Translations under genes and position numbers: made by a program | Assembly: GCF_029953285.1 (NCBI RefSeq) | Contig: NZ_JASAOI010000056.1 | Coordinates: 1 to 64,000 of the forward strand | Reading direction: 5' to 3' | DNA length: 64,000 bases | Origin: Yinghuangia seranimata | GTDB taxonomy: Bacteria; Actinomycetota; Actinomycetes; Streptomycetales; Streptomycetaceae | The notes under the pieces: generated by a model | The model's database searches: none | Told to the model about the DNA's origin: nothing | The model's input: the letters and a program-made list of their open reading frames with translations, nothing else | Part shown: piece after piece, positions 21,505 through 29,772 of the stretch | Position numbering within the stretch: the stretch's first letter is position 1 | Layout of the letters: every line of letters begins with the position of its first letter

Positions 21505-22626
21505 ATGCCTAGCCACACCGCAGCTGCCCCCTCGGCCGAGCACATCCGCCGAGCCCCGAAGGTCCTCCTCCACGACCACCTCGACGGCGGCCTGCGTCCG
21601 GCCACCATCGTCGACCTGGCCGCCGAGGTGGGCTACAAGAGCCTGCCCACCACCGACCCCGAGGCCCTCGGCGTGTGGTTTCGCGAGGCCGCCGACTCCG
21701 GTTCGCTCGTGCGCTACCTCGAGACGTTCTCGCACACCTGCGCCGTCATGCAGACCCGCGAGGCGCTCGTCCGGGTCGCCGCCGAGTGCGCCGAGGACCT
21801 CGCCGCCGACGGCGTCGTCTACGCCGAGATCCGCTACGCCCCCGAGCAGCACCTCGAACGCGGTCTCACGCTCGACCAGGTCGTCGAGGCGGTCAACGAG
21901 GGCTTCCGCCTCGGTGAGCACAACGCCGCCGCCGCGGGGCACCGCATCAAGGTCGGCGCCCTGCTCACCGCGATGCGGCACGCCGCCCGCTCGCTGGAGA
22001 TCGCCGAACTCGCCAACCGCTACCGCGACCACGGCGTCGTCGGCTTCGACATCGCGGGCGCCGAGGCCGGGCACCCGCCCACCCGGCACCTGGACGCGTT
22101 CGAGTACCTGCAGCGCGAGAACTTCCACTTCACCATCCACGCCGGCGAGGCGTTCGGCCTGCCGTCCATCTGGGAGGCCGTGCAGTGGTGCGGCGCCGAC
22201 CGGCTCGGCCACGGCGTGCGCATCATCGACGACATCACGGTCAAGGACGACGGCAGCGTCGAACTCGGCCGCCTGGCGGCGTACGTGCGCGACAAGCGCA
22301 TCCCGCTGGAGATGTGCCCCACCTCCAACCTGCAGACCGGCGCCGCCGACTCGTACGGCGAGCACCCGATCGGCCTGCTGCGCCGGCTCTACTTCCGCGT
22401 CACCGTCAACACCGACAACCGGCTGATGAGCGGGACGTCGATGACCCGCGAGTTCGAGCACCTGGTCGAGGCGTTCGACTACGACCTCGACGACCTTCAG
22501 TGGTTCACCGTGAACGCGATGAAGTCCGCGTTCCTGCCGTTCGACGAGCGCCTCGCGATGATCAACGAGGTCATCAAGCCGGGCTACGGCGCGCTGCGTT
22601 CGGAGTGGCTCTTCGCGCGCGGCTGA
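21505..22626 (+). CDS. add: Adenosine deaminase
   Basis: Add converts adenosine and deoxyadenosine to inosine and deoxyinosine. The 373-aa protein is of normal length. Zinc and catalytic residues are visible: HDHLDGG (H23, H25), [10 protein letters not shown] (His and catalytic Glu), RLGHGVR (His) and TVNTDNRL (Asp). No Shine-Dalgarno sequence is present. TAAAGT stands 6 nt before the ATG, so the mRNA is probably leaderless. The nucleoside palindrome in its promoter links it to bmpA, deoC and the purine phosphorylase gene. Confidence 0.96.
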   Translation: MPSHTAAAPSAEHIRRAPKVLLHDHLDGGLRPATIVDLAAEVGYKSLPTTDPEALGVWFREAADSGSLVRYLETFSHTCAVMQTREALVRVAAECAEDLAADGVVYAEIRYAPEQHLERGLTLDQVVEAVNEGFRLGEHNAAAAGHRIKVGALLTAMRHAARSLEIAELANRYRDHGVVGFDIAGAEAGHPPTRHLDAFEYLQRENFHFTIHAGEAFGLPSIWEAVQWCGADRLGHGVRIIDDITVKDDGSVELGRLAAYVRDKRIPLEMCPTSNLQTGAADSYGEHPIGLLRRLYFRVTVNTDNRLMSGTSMTREFEHLVEAFDYDLDDLQWFTVNAMKSAFLPFDERLAMINEVIKPGYGALRSEWLFARG

Positions 22627-22645
22627 ACCGCCGCCCGGCACGCGC

Positions 22646-22694
22646 ACGGGCCCGGCCGACTCCCTGCTGGAGGCGGCCGGGCCCGTCGCGTTTT
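22646..22694 (+). terminator. Terminator of add
   Basis: A 13-bp perfect stem (22646-22658 with 22674-22686) and 15-nt loop lie 19 nt after the add stop and are followed by CGCGTTTT. Confidence 0.85.
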
Positions 22695-22729
22695 GCGCTC
22701 GCCGTCCCGCGTTCGCTACCTTTCGTGGT
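22693..22729 (+). promoter_or_regulatory. Promoter shared in form with the 29-kb secreted-protein genes
   Basis: TTGCGC (22693-22698), an 18-bp spacer and TACCTT (22717-22722) precede the small secreted-protein gene. The -10 is embedded in TTCGCTACCTT followed by TCGTGGT. The same block with the same spacing occurs at 28918-28954. Confidence 0.55.
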
Positions 22730-22780
22730 CATGTCGTCACGTGGCGTGGCAGTGCCGCGCCCCGGAACCTGAGGATGCTC

Positions 22781-23095
22781 ATGCGATCGGTAACGCGTAA
22801 GGCGGCCGTTACGGCCGGACTCGGTGCGGCGATTGTGGCCGCGGCTGCGGGTCCGGCGATGGCCGTGACCGGTGGGAACGCCGGTGTGCTCAACCCGCAG
22901 GCCCCCGGCGTCCCCAAGGTGGCCCAGGAGAACGCCGGAACCGTCGGCCCGTTCTCGCTCAACCAGGTCGCCGACAAGCTGCCGACCAACCAGGTCGCCA
23001 GCGGCCTGGAGTCGGCGACCCAGCAGGCCAAGGGGGTTCTCCCGGTGGGCTCCCTGCCCGCTCTGCCGGCCGTGCCCGGAGTGCCCGCGCTCTGA
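22781..23095 (+). CDS. Small secreted protein of unknown function
   Basis: A 104-aa exported protein. The signal peptide has an Arg/Lys start, an Ala-rich core and a likely cut after AMA near residue 28. The mature part of about 76 residues is rich in Pro, Ala, Gly and Val, has no cysteine, and ends in repeated Pro-Ala motifs. An ATG two codons upstream is in frame, but GAGG lies exactly 6 nt before the ATG at 22781. Composition and promoter resemble those of the two small secreted proteins at 29 kb. No known family is recognised. Confidence 0.8.
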   Translation: MRSVTRKAAVTAGLGAAIVAAAAGPAMAVTGGNAGVLNPQAPGVPKVAQENAGTVGPFSLNQVADKLPTNQVASGLESATQQAKGVLPVGSLPALPAVPGVPAL

Positions 23096-23178
23096 GTCAC
23101 CCGGCGATCCGCCCACCGCGGATGCGGATCCGCACGCCGGGCCGTGCCCTTCCCTCATGGGCGCGGCCCGGCCGCGGG

Positions 23179-24174
23179 TCAGAAGCGTCTGTACAACTCC
23201 TGCGCCACGTCGCCGAGATAGGGCCCGGTCATCGTCTTGGCCGTGGTCATCGATATGCCCAGCGAGACGTTGCTGACGAGGTAGCGCTTGCCCTGCACCT
23301 CGGCGAACCAGCCGCCGCCGCTGGAGCCGCCGGTCATCGTGCAGCCCATCCACAGCATGTCCGGCTTGGGCCAGCCGGAGTTGCGGAAGTCGCTGGTCGG
23401 CGACGCGCACGTGTACATGGTCTTGCCGTCGAAGGGGTCCTCGCCCGGGTAGCCGTACGACTCGACGTCCAGGTGCCGCGGCGCGTTCCACAGGATCTCG
23501 GCGCTCGTCCCCAGCGTCGCCTCGAGCGACCTGCCGCTCGGCGGCTGCACGACGAACGCGCCGAAGTCGAACGGCGAGGCGATGCTGTCCCGCTCCGGGT
23601 CGGCGTCCTTCACCCACTGGTCGCTGACCTGCACCCGCTTGGCCGGCCAACGGCCGTACGGCTCACGGTCCTTGCGGCTCTGGGCGGTGCCGTCGTAGCC
23701 CGGGATGAACGTCACGTTGCCGTAGAAGTCGCCGCCCTTGCCGCCGTGCAGGCAGTGCGCCGCCGTCCACACCATGTTGCCGGACGCGCTGTGCACCACC
23801 GTGCCGCTGCACTCGCCGATGCCCCCCGGCACCTCGAACACGATCTTCCCGCGTATCGCCTTGTCCGGGTCCTTGTACGGGCCGTCCACCAGCTTGGCCT
23901 GCTGCGTGCGCGGCGGCTGGTAGTTCGGCGCCTGCTGCTGGTCCGGGGTCATCTGCGGGCCGACGGGCTTGGCGCCGCCGACCTTGCCCTCGTCGTCCCA
24001 GAACCGGTTGTTGTCCTGGATCTCCTGGTCGGAGTACCGCTTTTCGGACATCGCCTTGGCCTTGCCGGCCTCGATGGCGAGCGTGCCGCTGACGAACAGC
24101 CCCAGCAGTGTCATCACCACGCCGCCGATCACCGACAGCGTGATGATCCGGTTCTTCTGGTGCGTCGGCCCCAC
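23179..24174 (-). CDS. Membrane-anchored trypsin-like serine protease
   Basis: A 331-aa protein with one N-terminal helix (about residues 10-32) acting as anchor and no clear cleavage site. A charged and Gln/Pro-rich linker follows, then an S1-type protease domain. The catalytic triad is visible: His in WTAAHC, Asp in DFGAFVV and Ser in TGGSSGGG. Cysteines in GECSG/AAHC and in YTCAS/MGCTM probably pair in the extracellular domain. It should cleave proteins outside the cell; its target is unknown. Confidence 0.87.
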   Translation of the reverse strand: MGPTHQKNRIITLSVIGGVVMTLLGLFVSGTLAIEAGKAKAMSEKRYSDQEIQDNNRFWDDEGKVGGAKPVGPQMTPDQQQAPNYQPPRTQQAKLVDGPYKDPDKAIRGKIVFEVPGGIGECSGTVVHSASGNMVWTAAHCLHGGKGGDFYGNVTFIPGYDGTAQSRKDREPYGRWPAKRVQVSDQWVKDADPERDSIASPFDFGAFVVQPPSGRSLEATLGTSAEILWNAPRHLDVESYGYPGEDPFDGKTMYTCASPTSDFRNSGWPKPDMLWMGCTMTGGSSGGGWFAEVQGKRYLVSNVSLGISMTTAKTMTGPYLGDVAQELYRRF

Positions 24175-24256
24175 CGGGCCTCCCCCCTCGCGTACACCCC
24201 GTCCGACCCCTGTTCGGATGATAGGCGTACCGCACCGCCGCCCGTTCGGCGCGGGG

Positions 24257-24457
24257 TCAGCGCTCCTTCGGGATGATGATCCACATCGCGACGTACAGCA
24301 GGAACTGCGGGCCCGGCAGCAGGCACGACAGGACGAACGCGATACGCACGGTCTTCGGGCTCCAGCCGAACCGGTGGGCCAGCGCGGCGCACACGCCCGC
24401 GATCATCCGGCCGTACCGGGGTCGGACCAACGCACCGCCGCGCATTGCCGTGGACAT
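24257..24457 (-). CDS. PspC-domain small membrane protein
   Basis: The 66-aa protein is a stand-alone PspC domain: RPRYGRMIAGVCAALAHRFGWSPKTVRIAFVL is compressed here as RMIAGVCAALA then FGWSPKTVRIAF, followed by a membrane helix ending in WIIIPKE. In other bacteria PspC domains take part in envelope-stress sensing. The longer frame begins 14 codons upstream. The ATG at 24457 has AAGGAGGAG about 8 nt ahead, which settles the start. It is preceded by a 160-bp region with three GCCTCAGGG copies. Confidence 0.87.
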   Translation of the reverse strand: MSTAMRGGALVRPRYGRMIAGVCAALAHRFGWSPKTVRIAFVLSCLLPGPQFLLYVAMWIIIPKER

Positions 24458-24499
24458 GAGTGGCTCCTCCTTCGCGCGGTGCGCCGTTCGCACCGACAC

Positions 24500-24661
24500 C
24501 TCGAAGGTATGTCGGCGTGACGGCCGCGAAATCGTCCGCGAGGACCGCCCGACCCTGATGCGCGGAGCCTCAGGGGCCTCCTCCCCGAGACGTAGGGGAC
24601 GCCTCAGGGTGGCCTCAGGGGCGAGCCCCGGAACCCTCCCCGGAGCCCGTCCGTCGCATCG
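24500..24661. other. Intergenic region with GCCTCAGGG repeats
   Basis: Between the afsQ-operon lipoprotein and the PspC gene, GCCTCAGGG occurs three times (about 24569, 24601 and 24612). It probably contains the end of the afsQ transcript and the PspC promoter, but I see no clear hairpin. Confidence 0.4.
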
Positions 24662-25309
24662 TCAACGGGTAGGCGGCATCGGGGACTTCCCGACGCCGGG
24701 CACCGGCCCGGCCAGGAAGTCCCCGCAGCGCATCGGCTTGCCCAGGCCCAACCGCCCGGCGAGTGGCACCACTTCAGCATGCGAGGCGTGCTGGAGCGTG
24801 CACACGACCTGCCCCAGTCCGAGCGGGCTGAGCGACGACGGTTCGACGTCCAGGCGCACCAGGTCCGCCGGATCACCCGGCTGCGGCTCGGCCGGACCCA
24901 CCCCGCCGGACGGCAGCGCGGTCGTCCAGCCCTGCGCGCGCTCGTCGGCGCTCGGGCCCTTCACCAGCTCGCGGAGCAGCCGGTCGATCTGCGACATGCG
25001 CTGCGGATCGTCCGGCACCGGGACCTTCGTCGAACCCGGCTGCGGGATCTGGATGTCGACGGGGTCGCCGCGCAGCACCGGCTGCGGCCGACCGTCGCGC
25101 ACCAGGTAGATCTGGTGCCGGCCGACGACCCCGCTCGGCGTCGTGCCCTGCGGCGACGGACGCTTCGCGGGCTCGCCCGCGTTCACCGGGCCCTCGGTCG
25201 CGCGGATCCCGCAGCCGGCCACCAGCGCGGCCGTGCTGACGGCCAGCAGCAGCGCGCGCGTCACGTGCCGCCTCCCGGTACGCCGCCGTTCGTGCCGAAG
25301 CGCGCTCAT
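24662..25309 (-). CDS. GerMN-like lipoprotein of the afsQ operon
   Basis: A 215-aa lipoprotein. The lipobox LVAGC places the lipid on Cys33, with a GTG alternative start at residue 16. A domain of about 100 residues (HQIYLVRDGRPQPVLR ... RLLRELVKGPSADERAQGWTT) resembles the GerMN fold found in LpqB-type lipoproteins. Its ATG overlaps the afsQ2 stop as ATGA. In Streptomyces coelicolor a lipoprotein gene also follows afsQ2. It may modulate sensing by AfsQ2, as LpqB does for MtrB; that is inference. Confidence 0.85.
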   Translation of the reverse strand: MSALRHERRRTGRRHVTRALLLAVSTAALVAGCGIRATEGPVNAGEPAKRPSPQGTTPSGVVGRHQIYLVRDGRPQPVLRGDPVDIQIPQPGSTKVPVPDDPQRMSQIDRLLRELVKGPSADERAQGWTTALPSGGVGPAEPQPGDPADLVRLDVEPSSLSPLGLGQVVCTLQHASHAEVVPLAGRLGLGKPMRCGDFLAGPVPGVGKSPMPPTR

Positions 25310-27198
25310 CGCGGCCCCCCGGCGGACGACGGGGTATCCCGGTCGCTCCCGGCGGACGAGGCGCCCGGCGGGGCGGCACGCTCGTCGGCGGCGCCCGCGC
25401 CGCGCGTCTCCGGCGCGTCGTCGGTGCCGTCCTCGGCCTCCGCCGCGTCCTCGGCGCCCGGCGACTCGACGTCAGGCGACTCGGCGTCGCGCGCTTCCGG
25501 GGCACGGGTCTCCGCGTCCTCGGCGCCGGCCTCGTCGCCGCTGCCGGCCACCGGCTCGTTCGGCGGGTCGTCGAACGACCGGTCGTCGTACGCCGTCTCG
25601 TCCCAGTCGTCGTCCCACACGCCCTCGTCGGGGTCGTGCAGCAGCGGGTCGCTGTCGTCGACCGGCGGCACCAGAGGCAGCCGCAGGCTGAACATCGCGC
25701 CGCCGCCCGGGACGTTCGCGGCGGACGCGGTGCCGCCGTGGATACGGGCGTTCTCCATCACGATCGACAGACCCAGACCGCTGCCCTCCGAGCGGGCACG
25801 CGAGCTGTCCGCCTTGTAGAACCGGTCGAACACGTGCGGGAGCACGTCCTCGGGGATGCCCGGGCCGGTGTCGGACACGTCGATGACGAGGTCCTCGGCA
25901 CCCGGTTCGCCCGGGCCGACGCGTGGTTCGCGGCGGATCTCCACGGTCACCGGGGAGCCGCCGTGCCGCAGCGCGTTGCCGACCAGGTTGGACACCATCA
26001 CGTCGAGCCGCCGCGCGTCGACGCGGGCCAGGATGCCGCGCGGCGCCCGCAGGTCGACCGCGTCCATCCACGCCCGCGCGTCCAGGCACGCGGTGACCAG
26101 GTCGGCGATGTCCACGTCGTCGACGACGAGCGACGCGGTGCCCGCGTCGAAGCGGGACACCTCCATCAGGTCCTCGACCAGGGTGGCGAGCCGGTCGATC
26201 TCGGCGACCACCAGGCGGGCCGCGGGCGCGCCCTGTTCGCCGAGGCTGTCGGCCTCCTCCTCGAGCAGCTCGCTGACCGCCGTCATCGCGGCGAGCGGCG
26301 TGCGCAGCTCGTGGCTGACGTCGGCGACGAACCGGCGCGACGACGCCTCGAGCGCCCGTAGTTCGCTGACGCTGCGTTCCAGTTTCTCCGCCGCGTCGTT
26401 GAACGTTCGTGCCAGGTCCGCGAGTTCGTCCGAGCCGCGGACCTCGAGCCGGGTGTCGAGCTTGCCCGCGCCGAGCTGCCGCGCGGCGTCGCCGAGGCGG
26501 CGCACCGGGCGCAGCACGTGGCGTGCTCCGACCAGCGCGAGGATCGCGGCGGCGCCGAGCGCCAGCACCGCGCCCGTGGTCAGGTAGCGGGCGAGCGACG
26601 TCAGGTCGGTCTGCTCCGCGCGCAGCGACTGGAACATGTAGCCGGTCGGGCCGTCGGGCACCCCGGGTGTCTTGGAGACGACCTTGGTGCCGGCGATCAG
26701 GAACGGCTCGCCGTCGATGTTCACGCGCTGGAAGTACATGTGGTAATCGCCCTGCGAGTCCGGCGTGGTGACCGCCTTGCGGAGGTCGGCCGGAACCGCG
26801 TTCAGCGTGAACTTGCCGGTGTCCGGCATCGACTTGCCGCCGTCGCCCTCGGCGACCAGCACGACGTTGTACCCGAAGCTGGTGCTGCGCAGCTGCCCGA
26901 CGCCGACCTCCAGCTCCTCGGGGCCGGCGTCCGCCGGCAGGTTGACCGACACGCGGCCGAGCCCGTCGCGGAACTCCTTGATGACCGAGTCCTGGGCGCG
27001 CTGCAGCACCGCGTTGCGGGTCAGCACGTAGGCGATCCCCGATGCGGCGACCGCGGAGATCAGCGCGACGATCGCGAACGCCGCGAGGATGCGCACGCGC
27101 AGCGAACTCAGCCGCATCGCGTGCCCGATCCGGGCGAGCACCGGGCGGCGGGTGCGCGTGCGGCCGGGCTTCCGGGTCTTGGTGGCCGCCCCGGTCAC
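25306..27198 (-). CDS. afsQ2: Sensor histidine kinase AfsQ2
   Basis: The 630-aa kinase has an Arg-rich N terminus, a membrane helix near residues 33-57 and an extracytoplasmic sensor of about 130 residues. A second helix, HAMP, the HisKA box FVADVSHELRTPL and an ATPase domain (NALRHGG, DTGPGIPEDV, GSGLGLSI) follow. The GTG at 27198 overlaps the afsQ1 stop as GTGA. In S. coelicolor AfsQ1/Q2 responds to nitrogen conditions and controls antibiotic production. Unusual here is a C-terminal tail of about 125 residues dominated by Asp, Glu, Ala, Pro and Ser. Confidence 0.9.
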   Translation of the reverse strand: MTGAATKTRKPGRTRTRRPVLARIGHAMRLSSLRVRILAAFAIVALISAVAASGIAYVLTRNAVLQRAQDSVIKEFRDGLGRVSVNLPADAGPEELEVGVGQLRSTSFGYNVVLVAEGDGGKSMPDTGKFTLNAVPADLRKAVTTPDSQGDYHMYFQRVNIDGEPFLIAGTKVVSKTPGVPDGPTGYMFQSLRAEQTDLTSLARYLTTGAVLALGAAAILALVGARHVLRPVRRLGDAARQLGAGKLDTRLEVRGSDELADLARTFNDAAEKLERSVSELRALEASSRRFVADVSHELRTPLAAMTAVSELLEEEADSLGEQGAPAARLVVAEIDRLATLVEDLMEVSRFDAGTASLVVDDVDIADLVTACLDARAWMDAVDLRAPRGILARVDARRLDVMVSNLVGNALRHGGSPVTVEIRREPRVGPGEPGAEDLVIDVSDTGPGIPEDVLPHVFDRFYKADSSRARSEGSGLGLSIVMENARIHGGTASAANVPGGGAMFSLRLPLVPPVDDSDPLLHDPDEGVWDDDWDETAYDDRSFDDPPNEPVAGSGDEAGAEDAETRAPEARDAESPDVESPGAEDAAEAEDGTDDAPETRGAGAADERAAPPGASSAGSDRDTPSSAGGPR

Positions 27199-27869
27199 GG
27201 CGGGTCGAGGCGGTAACCGACGCCGCGGACGGTACGGATCAACGTCGGCGCCGACGGCACCAACTCGACCTTGGCGCGCAGCCGCTGGACGCACGCGTCC
27301 ACGAGCCGCGAGTCACCGAGGTAGTCGTGCTCCCACACCAGGCGGAGCAGCTGCTGCCGCGACAGCGCCTGGCCGGGGCGGCGGCTCAGCTCGACGAGCA
27401 GCCGCAGCTCGGTGGGCGTGAGCGACAGCTCCTCACCGCCCTTGGTGACGATCATCGCGTTGCGGTCGACCACCAGGTCGCCGAACACCGACGCGTCCGA
27501 CACCTCGCGCTCGCCGCGCCGCAGCACGGCACGGATACGGGCGTCCAGCACACGCGGCTGGACGGGCTTGACGACGTAGTCGTCCGCCCCGGACTCGAGC
27601 CCGACGACGACGTCGATGTCGTCGTTGCGGGCGGTCAACAGGATGATCGGCAGCGAGTCCGTGCGGCGGATCCGCCGGCACACCTCGAATCCGTCGATGC
27701 CGGGCAGCATCACGTCCAGCACGATCAGGTCCGGGCGCTGCTCACGCCATCGCTCCAGTCCGAGCTCGCCGGTGGCGGCGGTCACCACACGGTGACCTTG
27801 GCGGCCCAGCGCGAGCTCGAGGCCGGTGCGTACGGCCTCGTCATCCTCGATCAGCAACAGGTAGGGCAC
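27195..27869 (-). CDS. afsQ1: Response regulator AfsQ1 (OmpR family)
   Basis: The 224-aa protein has a receiver domain (acidic IEDDE, phospho-acceptor in VLDVMLPG, Lys in DDYVVKPV) and an OmpR-type winged helix (TELRLL ... LVWEHDYLGDSRLVDACVQRLR). The sequence VPYLLLIEDDE from the GTG at 27869 lines up with the MPSLLLIEDD start I recall for S. coelicolor AfsQ1 and makes the phospho-Asp residue 52, as published there. An ATG at 27878 is an alternative. It is divergent from sigQ and leads the afsQ1-afsQ2-lipoprotein operon. Confidence 0.9.
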   Translation of the reverse strand: MPYLLLIEDDEAVRTGLELALGRQGHRVVTAATGELGLERWREQRPDLIVLDVMLPGIDGFEVCRRIRRTDSLPIILLTARNDDIDVVVGLESGADDYVVKPVQPRVLDARIRAVLRRGEREVSDASVFGDLVVDRNAMIVTKGGEELSLTPTELRLLVELSRRPGQALSRQQLLRLVWEHDYLGDSRLVDACVQRLRAKVELVPSAPTLIRTVRGVGYRLDPP

Positions 27870-27944
27870 GCGAGCCATTGTGTCTGACGTCACGGGTGGG
27901 AAGAACACGGGTCCGGCATCCACGGTTCTGCGGCCTCTGGCTCT

Positions 27945-27960
27945 GTTGCATGGCTGTGAC
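27945..27960. promoter_or_regulatory. Candidate AfsQ1 box in the afsQ1/sigQ intergenic region
   Basis: GTTGC-ATGGCT-GTGAC fits the published AfsQ1 consensus GTnAC-N6-GTnAC with one mismatch in the first half. It lies 88 bp upstream of sigQ and 76 bp upstream of afsQ1. AfsQ1 control of sigQ is known in S. coelicolor; its use of this exact site is inferred. Confidence 0.45.
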
Positions 27961-28047
27961 ACGAGGCGGACGGTCCGATGATGCCCTCCCGGCAGGCTGG
28001 TGCCTGTGAACGAAGCTCGCGTTGGAGCAGGGTTTGGGGGAGGAACC

Positions 28048-28713
28048 ATGCAGACTCAGATCGACCGCCACGAAGGTGCCGCCGACAGCCGCCTGGACAA
28101 CCGTCGCACGGTCGTCGCGCTGGCCGTCGTGCCGAGCGCCGGCACCGCCGCATCGCGCGCCGCCGCCGCGTCCGTGTCCGTGCAGGACACCGGCTGCGTC
28201 GACGACGACTTCACGGCGTACGTCCGCGAGCGCCGCTCGGCGCTGTTCGCCACCGCGTACCACCTGACGGGCGACCGCAACGAGGCCGAGGACCTGCTGC
28301 AGAGCGCCCTGATGAGCACCTACCAGGCGTGGGGCCGCATCCAGGACAAGGCCGCGCTCGGCGGTTACCTGCGGCGCACCATGACCAACCTGCACATATC
28401 GGCATGGCGGCGCCGCCGGATCGGCGAGTACCCCACCGAGGAGATGCCCGAGCGCCCCGACGGCTCGGACTCGATGGGCGACACCGAGCTGCGCGCCGTG
28501 CTGTGGTCCGCGCTCGCGAAGCTGCCCGAGCCGCAGCGCACGATGCTCGTCCTGCGCTACTACGAGGGCCGCACCGACCCCGAGGTCGCCGAGGTGCTCG
28601 GCGTCAGCGTCGGCACGGTGAAGAGCAGCATCTGGCGCGCGCTTCGCCGGCTGCGCGAGGACGAGGCGCTCAGCTTCGGCGCGGACGAGGCGTTCGCGGA
28701 GCTGGTCGCCTGA
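28048..28713 (+). CDS. sigQ: ECF sigma factor SigQ (SigE-type subfamily)
   Basis: A 221-aa sigma-70-family factor with region 2 (EDLLQSALMSTYQAWGRI then YLRRTMTNLHISAWRRRR) and region 4 (LPEPQRTMLVLRYYEGRTD then SVGTVKSSIWRALRRLRED). Region 3 is absent, as expected for ECF factors. The N-terminal 50 residues are unrelated to the domains. The ATG follows GGGGGAGGA by 3-4 nt. Divergent placement from afsQ1 identifies it as the SigQ orthologue, which in S. coelicolor counteracts or modulates AfsQ-dependent antibiotic regulation. Confidence 0.87.
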   Translation: MQTQIDRHEGAADSRLDNRRTVVALAVVPSAGTAASRAAAASVSVQDTGCVDDDFTAYVRERRSALFATAYHLTGDRNEAEDLLQSALMSTYQAWGRIQDKAALGGYLRRTMTNLHISAWRRRRIGEYPTEEMPERPDGSDSMGDTELRAVLWSALAKLPEPQRTMLVLRYYEGRTDPEVAEVLGVSVGTVKSSIWRALRRLREDEALSFGADEAFAELVA

Positions 28714-28784
28714 CACCGCGGCCGCTCGGCTGCTGCGACGGAGAGAGTTCACACGGGTCCGGGGGGGCTTGGTGGGGACCTTGT

Positions 28785-28815
28785 CCCGGGATCGGTCCGC
28801 GAGGACCGGCCCGGG
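28785..28815 (+). terminator. Bulged hairpin after sigQ
   Basis: CCCGGG-AT-CGGTCC, a GCGA loop, then GGACCG-G-CCCGGG fold into a two-part stem about 70 nt after the sigQ stop. There is no T tract. It probably ends sigQ transcription. Confidence 0.5.
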
Positions 28816-28917
28816 GCTTCGTCGTTCCGGGGCGGGTTTTGTCGTTACGGCGGCAAGGACGGCGGTGCGCGGGATTCGGTTCCAGGGTTGTCGCAAAGTC
28901 GCCGCGCGGGTGTCACG

Positions 28918-28954
28918 TTGCCCCGGCGTTCGTCTTTTCGCTACCTTCCGTGAT
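28918..28954 (+). promoter_or_regulatory. Promoter of the secreted-protein pair
   Basis: TTGCCC (28918-28923), an 18-bp spacer and TACCTT (28942-28947), within TTCGCTACCTT followed by CCGTGAT. The block repeats that at 22693-22729 in hexamers, spacing and flanks. Confidence 0.55.
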
Positions 28955-29000
28955 GGCCCGGACACTTTGGGTGTCGCGGCATCGAAACGGAAGGACTGAC

Positions 29001-29342
29001 ATGGCTTCGGCACTCCGCACCGTCATGGCCGCGTCGATCGGCGCCGCGGTGGCCCTGGGCATCGGCGCGCCCGCGGCGACCGCCTCCCCGTTGAAGCCGA
29101 GCCCCACGCGGCTCGACCCGGCGCTGGACGCCGCACTGCCGGCGGTCGCCGGCCCCGTCCAGCACGCCGCGCTCAACCCGCTGGCGGGCACCGGCTTCAA
29201 CCCCGTCGACAACGCGGTCGCCACCGAGGTCGGCGACCTGCCGCTCAGCACCGCGATGCTCACCGGGCAGTTCGCCCACGGCACCGACCTGGAGACGCTG
29301 CTCGCCACCACGGGCGGCCTCCCGGTCCCGTCGCTCGGCTGA
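29001..29342 (+). CDS. Small secreted protein, paralogue A
   Basis: A 113-aa exported protein. The signal peptide (MASALR, then an Ala/Val-rich core) is probably cut after ATA near residue 28. The mature part has no cysteine, is rich in Ala, Leu, Pro and Thr, and contains ALNPLAGTGFNP. GGAAGGA 5 nt before the ATG supports the start. The next gene, 11 nt downstream, is a clear paralogue with a near-identical signal peptide and the shared NP(L/M)AGTG motif. Function is unknown; such pairs may be cell-wall or surface proteins. Confidence 0.82.
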   Translation: MASALRTVMAASIGAAVALGIGAPAATASPLKPSPTRLDPALDAALPAVAGPVQHAALNPLAGTGFNPVDNAVATEVGDLPLSTAMLTGQFAHGTDLETLLATTGGLPVPSLG

Positions 29343-29353
29343 GGGGGCACGGC

Positions 29354-29611
29354 ATGGCATCCGCACTGCGCGGCACCGTGGCCGCGGCGCTCGGCGCCGC
29401 GGTGGCCCTCGGCATCGCCGCACCGGCCGCCCACGCGGCGGAGAACCCGCCCCAGGAGCGGAGCGAGCTCGACATGGCCTTGGACACGGCCGCCCCGTCG
29501 GCGACGCGGCACCTCGGCGACGCCAAGCTCAACCCGATGGCGGGCACCGGCGCCGACTCGCTCCCGATGAGCGACGTCCTCGCGCCGGTCGCGGGCACGC
29601 TGGCGGACTGA
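29354..29611 (+). CDS. Small secreted protein, paralogue B
   Basis: An 85-aa paralogue of the preceding gene. The signal peptide matches it closely (MASALR, GAAVALGI, APAA) and is likely cut after AHA. The mature part of about 55 residues contains KLNPMAGTGAD and DVLAPVAGTLAD and no cysteine. It is co-transcribed with paralogue A and followed by a strong hairpin. A tandem duplication is the simplest origin. No known family is recognised. Confidence 0.8.
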   Translation: MASALRGTVAAALGAAVALGIAAPAAHAAENPPQERSELDMALDTAAPSATRHLGDAKLNPMAGTGADSLPMSDVLAPVAGTLAD

Positions 29612-29619
29612 GGCCGGTC

Positions 29620-29646
29620 CCGGGCCCCGCGGTGCGCGGGGCCCGG
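29620..29646 (+). terminator. Terminator of the secreted-protein pair
   Basis: An 11-bp perfect stem (29620-29630 with 29636-29646) with 5-nt loop lies 9 nt after the stop codon. Confidence 0.75.
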
Positions 29647-29772
29647 CCGGCCGGGCCCGCCGACCCGGTCGAAAACGTTCCCTGCCGGTCCGCTTTCCGA
29701 CGCTCCTCGTCCATCCCGCCGTTCGCGCCGTACGGTAGGCGCCGTAGTGCGTTCGGCGGGGAGGAAGCACGG

